From contig JYJJ01000034.1 in assembly GCA_003263775.1 (NCBI GenBank), positions 62,001 through 126,000 on the forward strand: a stretch of DNA of 64,000 bases. The letters run 5' to 3'. The position numbers and the translations under genes were made by a program. This stretch comes from Vibrio maritimus (GTDB lineage: Bacteria; Pseudomonadota; Gammaproteobacteria; Enterobacterales; Vibrionaceae). This document shows positions 1 through 9,486 of this stretch, one piece after another. How positions within the stretch are numbered: position 1 is the stretch's first letter; every line of letters begins with the position of its first letter. The notes under the pieces were generated by a model. The model ran no database searches. It was not told where the DNA came from and was given only the letters and a program-made list of their open reading frames with translations.

Positions 1-554
1 GACTGCGCTTGACCGTGCTTGTTGAAGTTGAGCGTCATGGTATCGTTACTACGTTTCAGTTCTATGATATCAATGCGATCTCCCGCTAGCTTGGCATCCG
101 ACAAAATAACTCGCTGGCGAGCTGAGTCCCATTTAAACAGTCCCAAGTAATAGAAAACCCCTGAACCTTGATTACTTACTGCAAAAGGGATAACCACGGC
201 AGATAGCGACTTGTCGTTGTAAATAGACTGCTGATACGCATACAGCAAATAGACGCTGCCGCGCTCCATACCATCATCGTAACTTCCTGCCGCAACTTGA
301 GTATCTGGGTCAATATCTGTCAGCAATGAGAACGCACTGGTTTCAGGCACTTGAATTGTCCAAGGGTTCGGCACTTGAAGACCCAATATAGCTTCAACAA
401 CAGGATCTGCTTGTAAGTTTTGCTGCGAAGGGAATTTGGCAAGAATCTCCTCATCAGACAGGGAGAACCGATAGATACCCGCCACAATGACAACGGCGAG
501 TAAACAAAGAGGGATCAATAGAATCAGAGGAACTGGGAGCTTCTTCCTAGGCAT
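1..554 (-). CDS. Membrane-anchored protein of unknown function (cut by window edge)
   Basis: The reading frame is open from an ATG at 554 to the window edge, about 184 codons, so the C-terminus is missing. The N-terminus MPRKKLPVPL is positively charged and is followed by one hydrophobic segment (about residues 7-28, LILLIPLCLLAVVIVAG), which fits a signal anchor with the rest outside the cytoplasm. The visible remainder is a soluble domain with alternating hydrophobic residues and no motif that I recognise. It is divergent from the YjiH-type gene across a 298-bp gap. Function unknown. Confidence 0.6.
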   Translation of the reverse strand, partial: MPRKKLPVPLILLIPLCLLAVVIVAGIYRFSLSDEEILAKFPSQQNLQADPVVEAILGLQVPNPWTIQVPETSAFSLLTDIDPDTQVAAGSYDDGMERGSVYLLYAYQQSIYNDKSLSAVVIPFAVSNQGSGVFYYLGLFKWDSARQRVILSDAKLAGDRIDIIELKRSNDTMTLNFNKHGQAQ

Positions 555-852
555 TGTTTTAATTCTCAATAACTTATTCAATCATTACAGTTTAGCGCGT
601 TCTTGAAAACGCCGAAAGCATCAATACCCACTATACTTTGTGCATACTCATACCAACCATCACCATACATTCTGTTGCGCATTATTGGTTACTATAGAAC
701 CATATAGTGAATAATTACCCTTTAATGATGAATAGTATTGCCAGCATTCAAAAAAAAGAGTAATCTTGCGCTCAATGCACAAATATGGATGTTTAGTGAA
801 TAAATAGGCGCAGGACGTCGTCATTATTAACTAGTTGTAACACGAGAGAAAA

Positions 853-2223
853 ATGCAAAATAGTGCTCAATCTGTGCCGCAAAGCGGCAAAAAAGGCAAC
901 TTCTGGATGTTCTTCATCCCGTCGTTAATCGGTCTATTCCTTTTTATGGCGCCAATCAGCTACGATGGCGGTCTAACTATCCCAGTCGCTGTACTTGCTA
1001 AAGCACTACAAGCAGCTGTGGGTGACTTCATTGTTCCTTTGGTCACGGCAATCATCGCAGTAATGGCAGCAGCTTCCGTTTTATCACGCATTTTTAAGCC
1101 TGCTTTCATAACTAACAATGAATTTTTAAACGGTCTATTTAACCCAACACCAATGTGGCTCGCGGTTCGCGTTATTGGTGGTATTGCGGTACTCATGACC
1201 TACTTCCAAGTTGGTCCAGAAGCCATTTGGGAAGAAAACACTGGCGGACTAGTATTGGAAGGCCTTCTGCCGACGCTATTTGCCGTGTTCATTTTTGCAG
1301 GTCTTCTTCTGCCACTACTTTTGAACTTTGGCCTACTTGAGCTGTTTGGTGCACTACTCAGTAAGATCATGCGTCCAGTGTTCAATCTACCAGGTCGCGG
1401 CGCTATCGACTGTATGGCTTCTTGGCTAGGTGATGGTAGTGTGGGTATTCTTCTGACCAGCAAACAGTATGAGAACAAGTTCTACACCATGCGTGAAGCA
1501 GCGGTGATTGGTACCACATTCTCAGCAGTGTCTATTACATTTAGTTTGGTTGTTATTGCCCAAGTTGAGCTTGAGCACTTGTTCCTACCTTTCTATGGCG
1601 CGATTTGTTTGGCGGGTATTGTAGCGGCGATTATTATCCCTCGCCTTCCACCACTGCGTAACAAAAAAGACCTGTTTATCGATGGGACTAAACCATCAGC
1701 AGACGCAGAAGTGACACCTAAAGGCCACACCACATTCTCTTGGGGTTTGGATCTAGCACTAAAACGTGCTGGTACAGTGACTTCGGCTAAGTCAGTATTC
1801 GGTGAAGGCGTTAAGAACGCTGTCGACATGGTATTTGGCGTACTGCCTGTTGTAATGGGCCTAGGTACTGTCGCGCTTGTTATCGCTGAGTACACGTCAG
1901 TATTTGAAATCCTAGGGACACCGTTTATTCCTTATCTAGAATTACTGGGTGTACCAGAAGCCGTAGCAGCTTCTAAAACGATGGTTGTCGGCTTCGCTGA
2001 TATGTTCATCCCATCGATTCTAGCAGCGTCAATTGATAACGAAATGACGCGTTTTGTCATCGCAGCCATGTCAGTTACTCAGCTAATCTACATGTCTGAA
2101 GTGGGTGCCCTACTACTTGGTAGCCGAATCCCAGTGAACATTTTTGAGCTGTTCGCTATCTTCATTCTGCGTACGCTTATCACACTGCCTGTGATTGCTG
2201 GTGTCGCGCATTTAATCTTCTAA
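853..2223 (+). CDS. YjiH family membrane protein (nucleoside-recognition/Gate domain)
   Basis: A 456-residue polytopic inner-membrane protein with about ten hydrophobic segments. The overall pattern (N-terminal FIPSLIGLFLFMAPI, a conserved GDGSVGILLTSKQYE stretch near residue 195 and a C-terminal Gate-like half) matches the YjiH/nucleoside-recognition family. Its members are thought to be transporters or gated channels, but the substrate is not established. The ATG at 853 follows a purine-rich GAGAGAAAA. The gene is monocistronic, with a strong terminator just downstream. The 298-bp gap upstream is AT-rich and should hold its promoter. I see no clear operator there. Confidence 0.85.
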   Translation: MQNSAQSVPQSGKKGNFWMFFIPSLIGLFLFMAPISYDGGLTIPVAVLAKALQAAVGDFIVPLVTAIIAVMAAASVLSRIFKPAFITNNEFLNGLFNPTPMWLAVRVIGGIAVLMTYFQVGPEAIWEENTGGLVLEGLLPTLFAVFIFAGLLLPLLLNFGLLELFGALLSKIMRPVFNLPGRGAIDCMASWLGDGSVGILLTSKQYENKFYTMREAAVIGTTFSAVSITFSLVVIAQVELEHLFLPFYGAICLAGIVAAIIIPRLPPLRNKKDLFIDGTKPSADAEVTPKGHTTFSWGLDLALKRAGTVTSAKSVFGEGVKNAVDMVFGVLPVVMGLGTVALVIAEYTSVFEILGTPFIPYLELLGVPEAVAASKTMVVGFADMFIPSILAASIDNEMTRFVIAAMSVTQLIYMSEVGALLLGSRIPVNIFELFAIFILRTLITLPVIAGVAHLIF

Positions 2224-2249
2224 ATCGCAGACCACTTTTTCTCTTGATG

Positions 2250-2279
2250 AGGCTCACCTTTTTAGGTGAGCCTTTTTTT
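2250..2279 (+). terminator. Rho-independent terminator after the YjiH-type gene
   Basis: A perfect 10-bp stem (AGGCTCACCT / AGGTGAGCCT) with a 4-nt loop is followed by seven T residues. It sits 27 bp after the stop codon. Confidence 0.9.
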
Positions 2280-2461
2280 ATTCATAAAAACAACATGATA
2301 TGCCATTTACTTTATATAAATATCAATTATCATTTGCTCGCTTGTGAAGAACTCACAGCAATGCAGTGGCGTGCTCTTTGCAAAACTCCTGCAAGGAAGT
2401 ACGTAAAGATAAGACTCATCGGATAATGAGTACTAATGCGAATGAATCGCAGGACATAATA

Positions 2462-3623
2462 ATGAAAAATACCACTAAAGTGGCCGCTATCGTTTTGGCA
2501 GCCACCACTCCAACACTATCGAATGCAGCTAACAATATGATCGACGCGCGCGGCGCCGCCATGGGTAACACTGGCGTAGCTCAGCTGACTATTTAACTGC
2601 AGGCCTATACAACCCAGCGTTAACGGCTTCATACAAGGATAACGACGATGTCGGCCTTCTATTGCCCACCTTTGGCGCAAGCGCCCGCGATACGGACGAA
2701 AGTATCTCTACGCTTGACGATCTGCAGTCGTTGATCGACCAGTACGAGAAAAATCCGTCAGGCGAAGTTGCAACACTTACTGATATCGATCGTTTACTTG
2801 ATCAGCTAGAAGGCAATAAACCAACTACCATAAGTGCTAATTTAGGCTTTGCTATCGCAATTCCATCTACCTAGTATCAAGCAACCTATATGCTCGTGGC
2901 TATGCGGAAGCCATTGCAGCCCCGATAATCCAACCCTCTCAGGGCAATTCTGTTGCTGACATCGAGGACCGATACAAAAACTCTGAAGTACAAATGCAAG
3001 CTTTTGCCAGCGCAGAATTTGGCTTAGCGCTAGGTAAAAACTTCAATATTGCAAATCAAGATGTCTCGTTTGGTATCACGCCTAAGCTCCAAAAGCTCCG
3101 TACATACGCTCTCATCGCGAGCGTGCAAGATTTCGATGCCGACAATGCAGAAGACAGCATGGTTGAAAAGAGCGCTTTTAACTTCGATTTGGGCGCAGCA
3201 TGGCACTACAACAACTGGCGCCTTGGCCTATCGGTTCGTGACCTCATTCAACAAGAGATTGATGTACAAACCTACCAAGGTACTAAGATTGATACTTACA
3301 AGCTAAATCCGATGGCAACCATTGGTTCTGCTTATAATGGCGAGTTCGTGACCGTGGCGGTGGACATCGAACTTACCAAGCAAGAACGCTTTGCTAGCCT
3401 AAACGATGAAACTCAGTACCTGCGTTTTGGTATCGAGGGTAATGCTTGGGACTGGGCACAGCTTCGTGCCGGATATGAAGTGGACATGCAAGACAACGCC
3501 GACAGTGCCATCACTGCTGGTATTGGTTTGAGTCCGTTTGATGTGGTAAGTCTCGATATTGCGGGCAACTACGCTGGTAGCAATCAATTGGGTGCATCTG
3601 CAAACTTAGCATTTACGTTTTAA
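2462..3623 (+). CDS. TraF-like outer-membrane protein, two frame shifts
   Basis: The three frames joined encode about 387 residues. A cleavable signal peptide ends near SNA-A. The mature start NNMIDARGAAMGNTG and the C-terminal F-T-F typical of an outer-membrane beta-barrel resemble the Vibrio proteins annotated as conjugal transfer protein TraF (TraF_2 family), which share a FadL/OMP-like fold. There is no conjugation gene nearby, so the name should not be read as a transfer function. The frame breaks near 2579 (GTAGCT|CAGCT; restoring one base gives GVASADYLTAGLYNPAL) and near 2872 (ACC|TAG; one extra C restores it). The frames on both sides are well conserved, so sequencing error is more likely than decay. 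An AGGA lies upstream of the ATG at 2462. Confidence 0.75.
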
Positions 3624-3642
3624 TTGCTAAACGAATAGAAAA

Positions 3643-3667
3643 AAACGGAGCGATAATCGCTCCGTTT
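3643..3667. terminator. Bidirectional terminator between converging genes
   Basis: An 11-bp stem (AAACGGAGCGA / TCGCTCCGTTT) with a 3-nt loop, with an A-rich left flank and a T-rich right flank. It serves the TraF-like gene on + and the porin gene on -. Confidence 0.85.
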
Positions 3668-3706
3668 CTGTATTTGGCAGTTTTGTTCTAAACGGTTTGT
3701 CGTCGA

Positions 3707-4804
3707 TTAGAAGAAGTACTTGAAGCGTACACGAACACCTTTGTCTGTATCTTCCTCAAACACTTTCGCAGTTGTTTGGTCATCAACTTTCGTGTAGTAA
3801 GCACCTAGGTAGATTGAGAAATCATCAACTGCTAGCACATCTGCAAACTCGTAAGATGCGTAAACCGTGTCTACTTTCGCTTTACCTTCTGTGTACGTTA
3901 GCTTTTTGTTTTCGTACTCGTTGTTTGCGTGGATGTAACCAAGACCGAAGCCTTTGTATAGCGCGTTCACACCAACAGTCATGTTGTCTTCGTCAACTGC
4001 GTCCATGTATGCAAAGTTTGCAATCAAGTTCCAGTCAGCAGTCGTGTAGTTAGCAGTCACACCGTAACCCATACGGTCAGAGATATCTACACCACTATTA
4101 GTTACAACTGCATCTTTAACTAGGTTCGTTTCTAGAGACGCTGCGATGCCGAAGCTACCCGCTTGGTAACCTACTACAGGACGAATCAGAACAGAGTCTT
4201 TTGTCTTACTCTGATCAATTGTTGCACCGTGGTACTTACCACCAGTAAATAGGTCTGAACGGTCACCGATCATAGAGCCTAGCTCTACATATAGGTTGTC
4301 GAAAGACTGGCTGTACATGATTTGGCCGTCAGAACCACGACCACGTGCTTCTTTCATTTGGTATACATATGGTGCACCATCAGAAACTAGTTCGTTTGAG
4401 GTGTCACCAGAGTACTCTAGGAACGTATCTTGACCTACTGGGAACATGTCGAATGCTTCAAAACGACCCATACGTAGGTTCCAGCCATCTTGTGCACCAA
4501 ACGCAAACCATGCATCATCCAGTGCGACTTCACCGTTGCTTTGCATCAAAGGTTGAACATTTACTTGGAAAATGTGACCGTTGGTAGTGATACGCTCACC
4601 AGCGAACTCAAGAAGAATACGACCAGATTGGTTGAATTCGTTGTTCTCTTGACCTTCGCGGTCTTGGAAGTTGAAATCAAATTCAACGTCACCACCGATA
4701 GAGAAGTTACCAGTCTCGTTGTCTACGATGCTGATGCCAGCGTTTGCACCCATAGCAGCAGAAACCAAAACTGCAGCTAGCGATAGCTTAAATGTATTTT
4801 TCAT
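3707..4804 (-). CDS. Carbohydrate porin (RafY-like glycoporin type)
   Basis: 365 residues with a typical signal peptide (MKNTFKLSLAAVLVSAAMGANA) and a mature beta-barrel ending in RVRFKYFF, the aromatic C-terminus recognised by the BAM complex. The architecture resembles the glycoporin-like Porin_8 group common in vibrios, which act as outer-membrane channels for sugars. It lies two genes from sucrose-6-phosphate hydrolase and the sucrose PTS, so a role in sucrose or oligosaccharide uptake is a reasonable inference. A long AT-rich upstream region with a CRP-like site fits catabolite control. Substrate not proven. Confidence 0.8.
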   Translation of the reverse strand: MKNTFKLSLAAVLVSAAMGANAGISIVDNETGNFSIGGDVEFDFNFQDREGQENNEFNQSGRILLEFAGERITTNGHIFQVNVQPLMQSNGEVALDDAWFAFGAQDGWNLRMGRFEAFDMFPVGQDTFLEYSGDTSNELVSDGAPYVYQMKEARGRGSDGQIMYSQSFDNLYVELGSMIGDRSDLFTGGKYHGATIDQSKTKDSVLIRPVVGYQAGSFGIAASLETNLVKDAVVTNSGVDISDRMGYGVTANYTTADWNLIANFAYMDAVDEDNMTVGVNALYKGFGLGYIHANNEYENKKLTYTEGKAKVDTVYASYEFADVLAVDDFSIYLGAYYTKVDDQTTAKVFEEDTDKGVRVRFKYFF

Positions 4805-5425
4805 TATTAACCCCAGGGATTGTAATTAACTATTTTTTTATATTTAAAAGCTTTCTGTTTGTAGCGAATGAGAAGGGATGAACCTAGCGCCTCATTCACA
4901 CGTCACATCAAACAAAAAACTTGAAATCATTTATCGAATGAACGAGGGCAATTTTGGGCAAAATCATTCACACCATCAATCCTAATAAGTTAAAAATGCC
5001 TATCTAAATCACGCTTTTAGAAAAATACAAAAATCAATATTAATCAATGACTTATATATAAATAAATATCCATTTAGCTTTAAAAACATTTATTGAGTCA
5101 ATTTATATGAACTTTAATTGAATTAACGGTCTTACAGTGATGCCTGTCACAATTACAGATTAATAAAAGTATTAATTAGCTGTTTAAATTACAGACAAAA
5201 GATGTAGTAAGAATGTAACGCTTATTCGACATGTCTGAATGACTACGGGTAAGTAACAAGTTGTATAGATGTTCATCCACTAATAAGAACTCGCAACCAC
5301 ACCTCATGATGTAATCCTCTCGACCATGTCGTGGTCAGAGGAGGCGCATCAAACCGCAAATAAACTTGCTATTAGGCGCATATGGTCTAGGTTAACAATA
5401 TGAAAGTAATTGAGGAGTGAGTCGC
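4805..5425. promoter_or_regulatory. Long AT-rich intergenic regulatory region (porin / small ORF)
   Basis: About 620 bp without a convincing gene separates the divergent porin and small-protein genes. It is strongly AT-rich from about 4950 to 5220 and contains a CRP-like site. No tRNA-like or riboswitch-like fold was recognised. A long 5' leader or a small RNA is possible but not supported by anything I can point to. Confidence 0.5.
5136..5151. promoter_or_regulatory. Candidate CRP-binding site
   Basis: AGTGA-TGCCTG-TCACA matches the CRP consensus TGTGA-N6-TCACA at 9 of 10 arm positions. It is about 330 bp from the porin start and 275 bp from the small ORF, so the target is uncertain. Confidence 0.5.
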
Positions 5426-5605
5426 ATGAATCAAACGTTGGAGAAGGACATTGTTGACGCCATTCATCATTTAGATACTAACCAGCTTAGAGATGTCAAA
5501 TCGTTTGTTGAACGCTTATCGAGCGAGAAACGGGTTAAAGAGTTGGTCACTGAAGAAGAGCTGGATATGCTCCTCAAAGTCAGCGCGAGTAAGCAGCGCT
5601 GTTAG
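5426..5605 (+). CDS. Small protein of unknown function (59 aa)
   Basis: The start at 5426 is chosen because GAGGAG lies 8 bp before this ATG; an in-frame GTG at 5417 would overlap that RBS. The protein (MNQTLEKDIVDAIHHLD...) is charged, has no transmembrane segment and is probably all alpha-helical. The segment LDTNQLRDVKSFVERLSSE resembles the short helical motif of small antitoxin-like or DUF2281-like proteins, but similarity is too weak to name a family. It has a good RBS and its own terminator, which supports a real gene. No partner toxin is adjacent. Confidence 0.55.
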   Translation: MNQTLEKDIVDAIHHLDTNQLRDVKSFVERLSSEKRVKELVTEEELDMLLKVSASKQRC

Positions 5606-5642
5606 ATCCCGCAGTCATCTCGCTTTCCAGAATATAGACAAA

Positions 5643-5670
5643 ACAAAGGCCAGCATTTGCTGGCCTTTGT
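5643..5670. terminator. Bidirectional terminator
   Basis: A near-perfect 13-bp inverted repeat (ACAAAGGCCAGCA / TGCTGGCCTTTGT) between the small protein gene (+) and scrB (-). Confidence 0.85.
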
Positions 5671-5698
5671 TATTGATAACGAGAGCATCAGAATACGG

Positions 5699-7126
5699 TT
5701 ACTGATACTGAAGTCCCTTCAGGTAATGAATGCTCCCTTCTACTCCCGTTAGCAGGAGCTGACTGAGCTGCGCTACGAACAAACGTGACGTAAACACCGT
5801 TTCCCCGTCATCACAAAAGATTTCAATACTCGAGTTATCGACAAGCACTCTGACTCGGCTTTGCGTACTCAGGCGCTTAGCAAAACGTACCGTGCCAAAG
5901 TCAGCAGCGTGTACCTCTGTCACATCCGTTCGATCCAGAATCCACTCATCTTTGTTACCCGAGAACACCATTTTGTCACCGTTATCGTTCGCAAGCTCAA
6001 GACAGAAGCTGCTTTCAACGGATAGCTCTAGCTCAAATGCACGACTGCTCAGCGTGTTACTTGCCGTTAACGATTGAGTGGTGTGTCTTAGTGCCTTAAG
6101 CTCATCGAGCGGTTGCTGAATCAATTTATTGCCGCGAATCGTCACTTCTCTTGGTAGTGTTAACATGTGAGCCCAATAGTTTTTATCCGTTGGGTATTCA
6201 CTTTTAGAATTCCCTAGCCAGCCGATAAGAATTCGCCTCCCTTGCGGGTCTAAATACGTTTGCGGGGCATAGAAATCAAAACCCTTATCGAGTTCAAAGT
6301 AGCCTTGATTTTCAAACACACGCTTTTCGGTATCGATAGGTTTGCCCACGATATAGACCACAGAGAAGACATTCTTTAAGTCGTACTTGCTCTCAGACGA
6401 CACGCCTTGAGGTGAGAAGATAAACACGCCTTTATCATCTTGCTCATAATAGTTTGGGCATTCCCACATGAACCCAAAGTTTTCGAGACCGATATCGACA
6501 TTACCTAGATATTGATAGCTATCGATAGAAGGGCCGCCATAGATTGCTAGCTTTCCCTCATGCTGATGACTTTCAGCGCCAATCAACATGTAGTAGTCAT
6601 CACCACGCCTTAGAGTGACAGGGTCACGCATATTGTGCGTGTAGTGCTCTGAGTTGAAATCGACCACTACTCCTTTTTTCTCGATGTTGCCCTGTTTATC
6701 CATGACCGCCAATATCTGTGTCGGATGACCTGATTCTGGCTCCGGTACATAGTGCGCGGTATAAAGAAGGTTCAAATGATCATCTTCAACAACGGCCACG
6801 CCAGTATGACACCCGTGTTGGTCATAATCTTGATCTGGATAAAGCGCGACACCTCGATCAGTAAAGTGCACAAAATCTTTCGTCGACACGTGATACCAAT
6901 GCTTCAAACCATGCACAGGACCAAGCGGAAACCACTGATAAAAGATATGGTGTTCGCCGTTGAAGTAGCACAGACCATTTGGGTCGTTCACTAAACCGTG
7001 TTTCGGCGCTATGTGATAGCTTGGATAATAAGGATCCTGTTTGGTGAGCTTCGCAATATGCTGCAAATACTCATCCGAAACTTCGTCTAGCCTAACCATA
7101 CGGTTTTGACGGTTCGAAAAATCCAT
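5699..7126 (-). CDS. scrB: Sucrose-6-phosphate hydrolase (GH32)
   Basis: 475 residues, the usual length for GH32 sucrases. It cleaves sucrose-6-phosphate, delivered by the PTS, into glucose-6-phosphate and fructose in the cytoplasm. Visible GH32 motifs are NDPNG (catalytic nucleophile Asp48), FYQW just after it, MRDPV for the transition-state-stabilising Asp, and WECPNYY with the acid/base Glu. The C-terminal third is the beta-sandwich domain. No signal peptide, as expected. It lies downstream of scrA on the same strand, with a terminator-like hairpin between them, so it may be expressed partly by read-through. Confidence 0.93.
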   Translation of the reverse strand: MDFSNRQNRMVRLDEVSDEYLQHIAKLTKQDPYYPSYHIAPKHGLVNDPNGLCYFNGEHHIFYQWFPLGPVHGLKHWYHVSTKDFVHFTDRGVALYPDQDYDQHGCHTGVAVVEDDHLNLLYTAHYVPEPESGHPTQILAVMDKQGNIEKKGVVVDFNSEHYTHNMRDPVTLRRGDDYYMLIGAESHQHEGKLAIYGGPSIDSYQYLGNVDIGLENFGFMWECPNYYEQDDKGVFIFSPQGVSSESKYDLKNVFSVVYIVGKPIDTEKRVFENQGYFELDKGFDFYAPQTYLDPQGRRILIGWLGNSKSEYPTDKNYWAHMLTLPREVTIRGNKLIQQPLDELKALRHTTQSLTASNTLSSRAFELELSVESSFCLELANDNGDKMVFSGNKDEWILDRTDVTEVHAADFGTVRFAKRLSTQSRVRVLVDNSSIEIFCDDGETVFTSRLFVAQLSQLLLTGVEGSIHYLKGLQYQ

Positions 7127-7151
7127 AACGACTCTCTTTAAAACTCAAAAT

Positions 7152-7191
7152 AAAAAAATCCCCTCATGTGACTCGCTCATCCATGAGGGGA
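7152..7191 (-). terminator. Terminator/attenuator between scrA and scrB
   Basis: On the minus strand a 10-bp stem (TCCCCTCATG / CATGAGGGGA, 13-nt loop) is followed by a run of seven T. It lies after the scrA stop and before the scrB start, so it may reduce scrB transcription. Confidence 0.75.
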
Positions 7192-7205
7192 TAAAAATCA
7201 ATGTA

Positions 7206-8567
7206 TTAGTTTGTTTCTTTGTAGAACAGCTTGGTCATTGCGAAGGCAACCAAGGCCGCAACCAGCATTACAACAACATACATGCCTAGACCGCCACCCA
7301 AGTAAAGCAACATACCTGGAAGCATAGTGGCACCTGTACCTGCAGAGCCAATACCTGCAATCGCACCGATACAGCCACCAATCGCACCACCCACACAGCC
7401 GTACAAGAATGGCTTAACGCGAGGTAAGGTCACGGCAAACATCGCAGGTTCAGTGATACCAAACAGTGCTGGCAGCGCCGCGCCAAACATGCCTGACTTT
7501 TTCACTTTGCTCGTTTGCATGGTCATCACTGCCATCGCCGCGCCAAACTGGCCGGCAATCGCTGCCGTACCGAGCGGGTTGATGTAGTCGAAACCTGTCT
7601 CAGTCACCATCGCAATCGTAATTGGAACAATCGTATGGTGCATGCCTGTCACAGCCATAAACTGAATGGCGCCGCCGTAGATGAGACCACCAATGCCGTA
7701 TGGGATTTGCAGGAAGTAAACAACAATATCAGTAATGAACTTCTCAATACCTAATAGCAACGGGCCGACAAAAACCAATCCTGCAATCAGTGATACGAGG
7801 AGCGTGATGAACGGGGTAAGGATCAGATCCAATACCTCTGGTACATATTTACGAGACGTCTTTTCCACCATAGCCGCAAACCAGCCCATAAATACAGCAG
7901 GGAGAATGGAGCTTTGCAGACCTGTCACCGCAATTTCGAAGCCCATAAATGGAATCATTAGCGCTTCAGCGTTACCAAAAGCGACATCCCATTTGTTCGC
8001 CAGCTGCGGTGCCACCAGCATCAATCCGAGCACAATACCCAATACCGGGTTGCCACCAAACACGCGCATCGCTGACCAAGTGACCAAAACAGGGATAAAG
8101 ATAAAGGCGGTGTCGGTCAATACCTGAGAAAGTGTCGTCAGCTGCGGAGAAAGCTCAACACCAAAACCGCTGACAATCAGTCCGCGCAGTCCCATGAGCA
8201 ATCCCGTTGCAACGAGCGCAGGGATAATCGCAACGAAGATGTCTGAGAAAGTTCGAGTAACGCGCTGAAACGTGCTACCCGATTCTTCCTTCTTAGGTGC
8301 CGCGCTTGTATCTACTTCACCATTGCCAGTGAGTTCAGCAAACACTTTGCCCACAAAACCTGTACCTAGAATGACCTGATGTTGACCATTCTTGAAGAAG
8401 TAACCGTGAACCCCCTCGGTTTCACCGAGTTGTTCTGCGTTAACTTTAGAGTCGTCTTTAGTAACGACACGAAGACGTGTTGCACAGTGCGTCAACTGTT
8501 CGATGTTGCCTTCACCACCGAGCAAGTCCATTACTTGCGATGCGACAACTTTAGCATTTCTTGCCAT
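7206..8567 (-). CDS. scrA: PTS sucrose-type transporter, EIIBC
   Basis: 454 residues from the ATG at 8567, chosen for the AGGAG 11-15 bp upstream; an upstream in-frame start at 8612 would add 15 residues. The N-terminal EIIB domain (about residues 1-85) contains the phosphorylated cysteine in HCATRLR. The C-terminal EIIC domain has about ten membrane segments and the conserved GITEPAMF. There is no EIIA domain, as is usual for sucrose permeases, which borrow the glucose EIIA. It imports sucrose as sucrose-6-phosphate for the adjacent hydrolase. The upstream region holds a GntR-type palindrome and a CRP-like site. Confidence 0.93.
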   Translation of the reverse strand: MARNAKVVASQVMDLLGGEGNIEQLTHCATRLRVVTKDDSKVNAEQLGETEGVHGYFFKNGQHQVILGTGFVGKVFAELTGNGEVDTSAAPKKEESGSTFQRVTRTFSDIFVAIIPALVATGLLMGLRGLIVSGFGVELSPQLTTLSQVLTDTAFIFIPVLVTWSAMRVFGGNPVLGIVLGLMLVAPQLANKWDVAFGNAEALMIPFMGFEIAVTGLQSSILPAVFMGWFAAMVEKTSRKYVPEVLDLILTPFITLLVSLIAGLVFVGPLLLGIEKFITDIVVYFLQIPYGIGGLIYGGAIQFMAVTGMHHTIVPITIAMVTETGFDYINPLGTAAIAGQFGAAMAVMTMQTSKVKKSGMFGAALPALFGITEPAMFAVTLPRVKPFLYGCVGGAIGGCIGAIAGIGSAGTGATMLPGMLLYLGGGLGMYVVVMLVAALVAFAMTKLFYKETN

Positions 8568-8600
8568 GGTTCCGTTCTCTCCTAAGAGCACAAAATAGTA

Positions 8601-8634
8601 ACCTGTATTCAACGTGTATTAATGTAATACAGGT
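8601..8634. promoter_or_regulatory. Candidate GntR-type operator upstream of scrA
   Basis: TGTATTA-ATG-TAATACA (8615-8631) is a perfect inverted repeat. It is nested in a wider one, ACCTGTATT ... AATACAGGT (8601-8634), with a further AATACAGG half-site at 8637-8644. The TGTAT/ATACA arms are of the type bound by HutC/TreR-like GntR regulators. The adjacent GntR gene is the likely binder, by inference. It is just upstream of the scrA start. Confidence 0.6.
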
Positions 8635-8676
8635 AAAATACAGGATAAACCTTTTTGTCGTATTGAACGTGAGAAA

Positions 8677-8692
8677 CGTGCTTGTCATCACA
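8677..8692. promoter_or_regulatory. Candidate CRP-binding site upstream of scrA
   Basis: CGTGC-TTGTCA-TCACA: perfect right arm, three of five in the left arm. A very similar CGTGC-TTGAGA-TCACA precedes the fructokinase gene. Confidence 0.4.
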
Positions 8693-8720
8693 ATCAATAA
8701 TAGATAGAGGGCATATAAAA

Positions 8721-8745
8721 AAACCACCTTATCAAAAGGTGGTTT
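8721..8745. terminator. Terminator after the GntR gene
   Basis: A 10-bp stem (AAACCACCTT / AAGGTGGTTT) with a 5-nt loop. The A-run on its left becomes the U-tract for the minus-strand GntR gene that ends at 8764. Confidence 0.8.
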
Positions 8746-8763
8746 TATAGATCTTTGAGAAGA

Positions 8764-9480
8764 CTAAAGTCTTGCGACTATCTCAAAGTCATAGACACTC
8801 GACTTATAATAAACGATGGAGTACTCATACGGCTCGGTCTCACTACGATAGTTGACTGACTCGTTGATCAAAATCGGCTCAAGTGCTTCAACAGATAACT
8901 TGTCTTGAACAAGCTCACTCGGCAATGACGGCTTGATCTTTTGATGCGTTTTCACCATCTCGATCCCTTGTTCTTTTAAGTAAGCGAACTTAGAACCAGA
9001 CAACACCTCTTCATTAAGGTCAGGCAGTAGTGCAACCGGAATATAGAAATCTTCATAAGACACCACATCGCTATTGACCACACGCAAACGGCCGCATCGA
9101 TACAACTCAGAATCAGGTTTAACCATCAACTTTTCTGCCAACTCCGCATTGGCTACCGTCTTCTCAAAATGGACAACTTGGTTGCTCGCTTCTAAGCCCG
9201 CACCTTGCAACTCCTGTGCAAAGCCCGCCATACCCAAAAAGTCATGTTTGAGTTTTTGAACCGCAACATAAGTTCCCTTCCCTTTCTCAGAAACGGTATA
9301 GCCAATGTCGGCCAACTGACCAAGCGCTTTGCGCACGGTCACGCGGCTTACACCCAAACTGTCTACTAACTGACTCTCAGAGGGCAACTTGGAACCTTGC
9401 GGGTATAGCCCATCATCGATACGTTGTTTGAGCGTATCTGCAATCTGTATATAGAGAGGTTGTAGTGATTTTGAGTCCAT
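8764..9480 (-). CDS. GntR family (HutC/TreR-type) transcriptional regulator
   Basis: 238 residues. The N-terminal winged helix (about 5-75; SESQLVDSLGVSRVTVRKAL is the recognition region) is followed by a UTRA effector domain (about 95-235) of the kind that binds sugar phosphates and other small ligands. It lies between the PTS gene and a LacI regulator, and a TGTATTA-N3-TAATACA palindrome upstream of scrA is its likely target. I infer a sucrose-6-phosphate or related ligand, without direct evidence. Two different regulators in one sucrose locus are unusual. Confidence 0.85.
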   Translation of the reverse strand: MDSKSLQPLYIQIADTLKQRIDDGLYPQGSKLPSESQLVDSLGVSRVTVRKALGQLADIGYTVSEKGKGTYVAVQKLKHDFLGMAGFAQELQGAGLEASNQVVHFEKTVANAELAEKLMVKPDSELYRCGRLRVVNSDVVSYEDFYIPVALLPDLNEEVLSGSKFAYLKEQGIEMVKTHQKIKPSLPSELVQDKLSVEALEPILINESVNYRSETEPYEYSIVYYKSSVYDFEIVARL

Positions 9481-9486
9481 GTGGCG

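Noticed and set aside
960..2600. Long antisense reading frames opposite the YjiH-type gene
   Set aside because: They are shadows of the real gene in other frames, with no RBS, and no family pattern.
2462..3623. TraF-like gene as evidence of a conjugative element
   Set aside because: The protein belongs to an OMP-like family with a misleading name. No other tra, mob, or integration gene is present.
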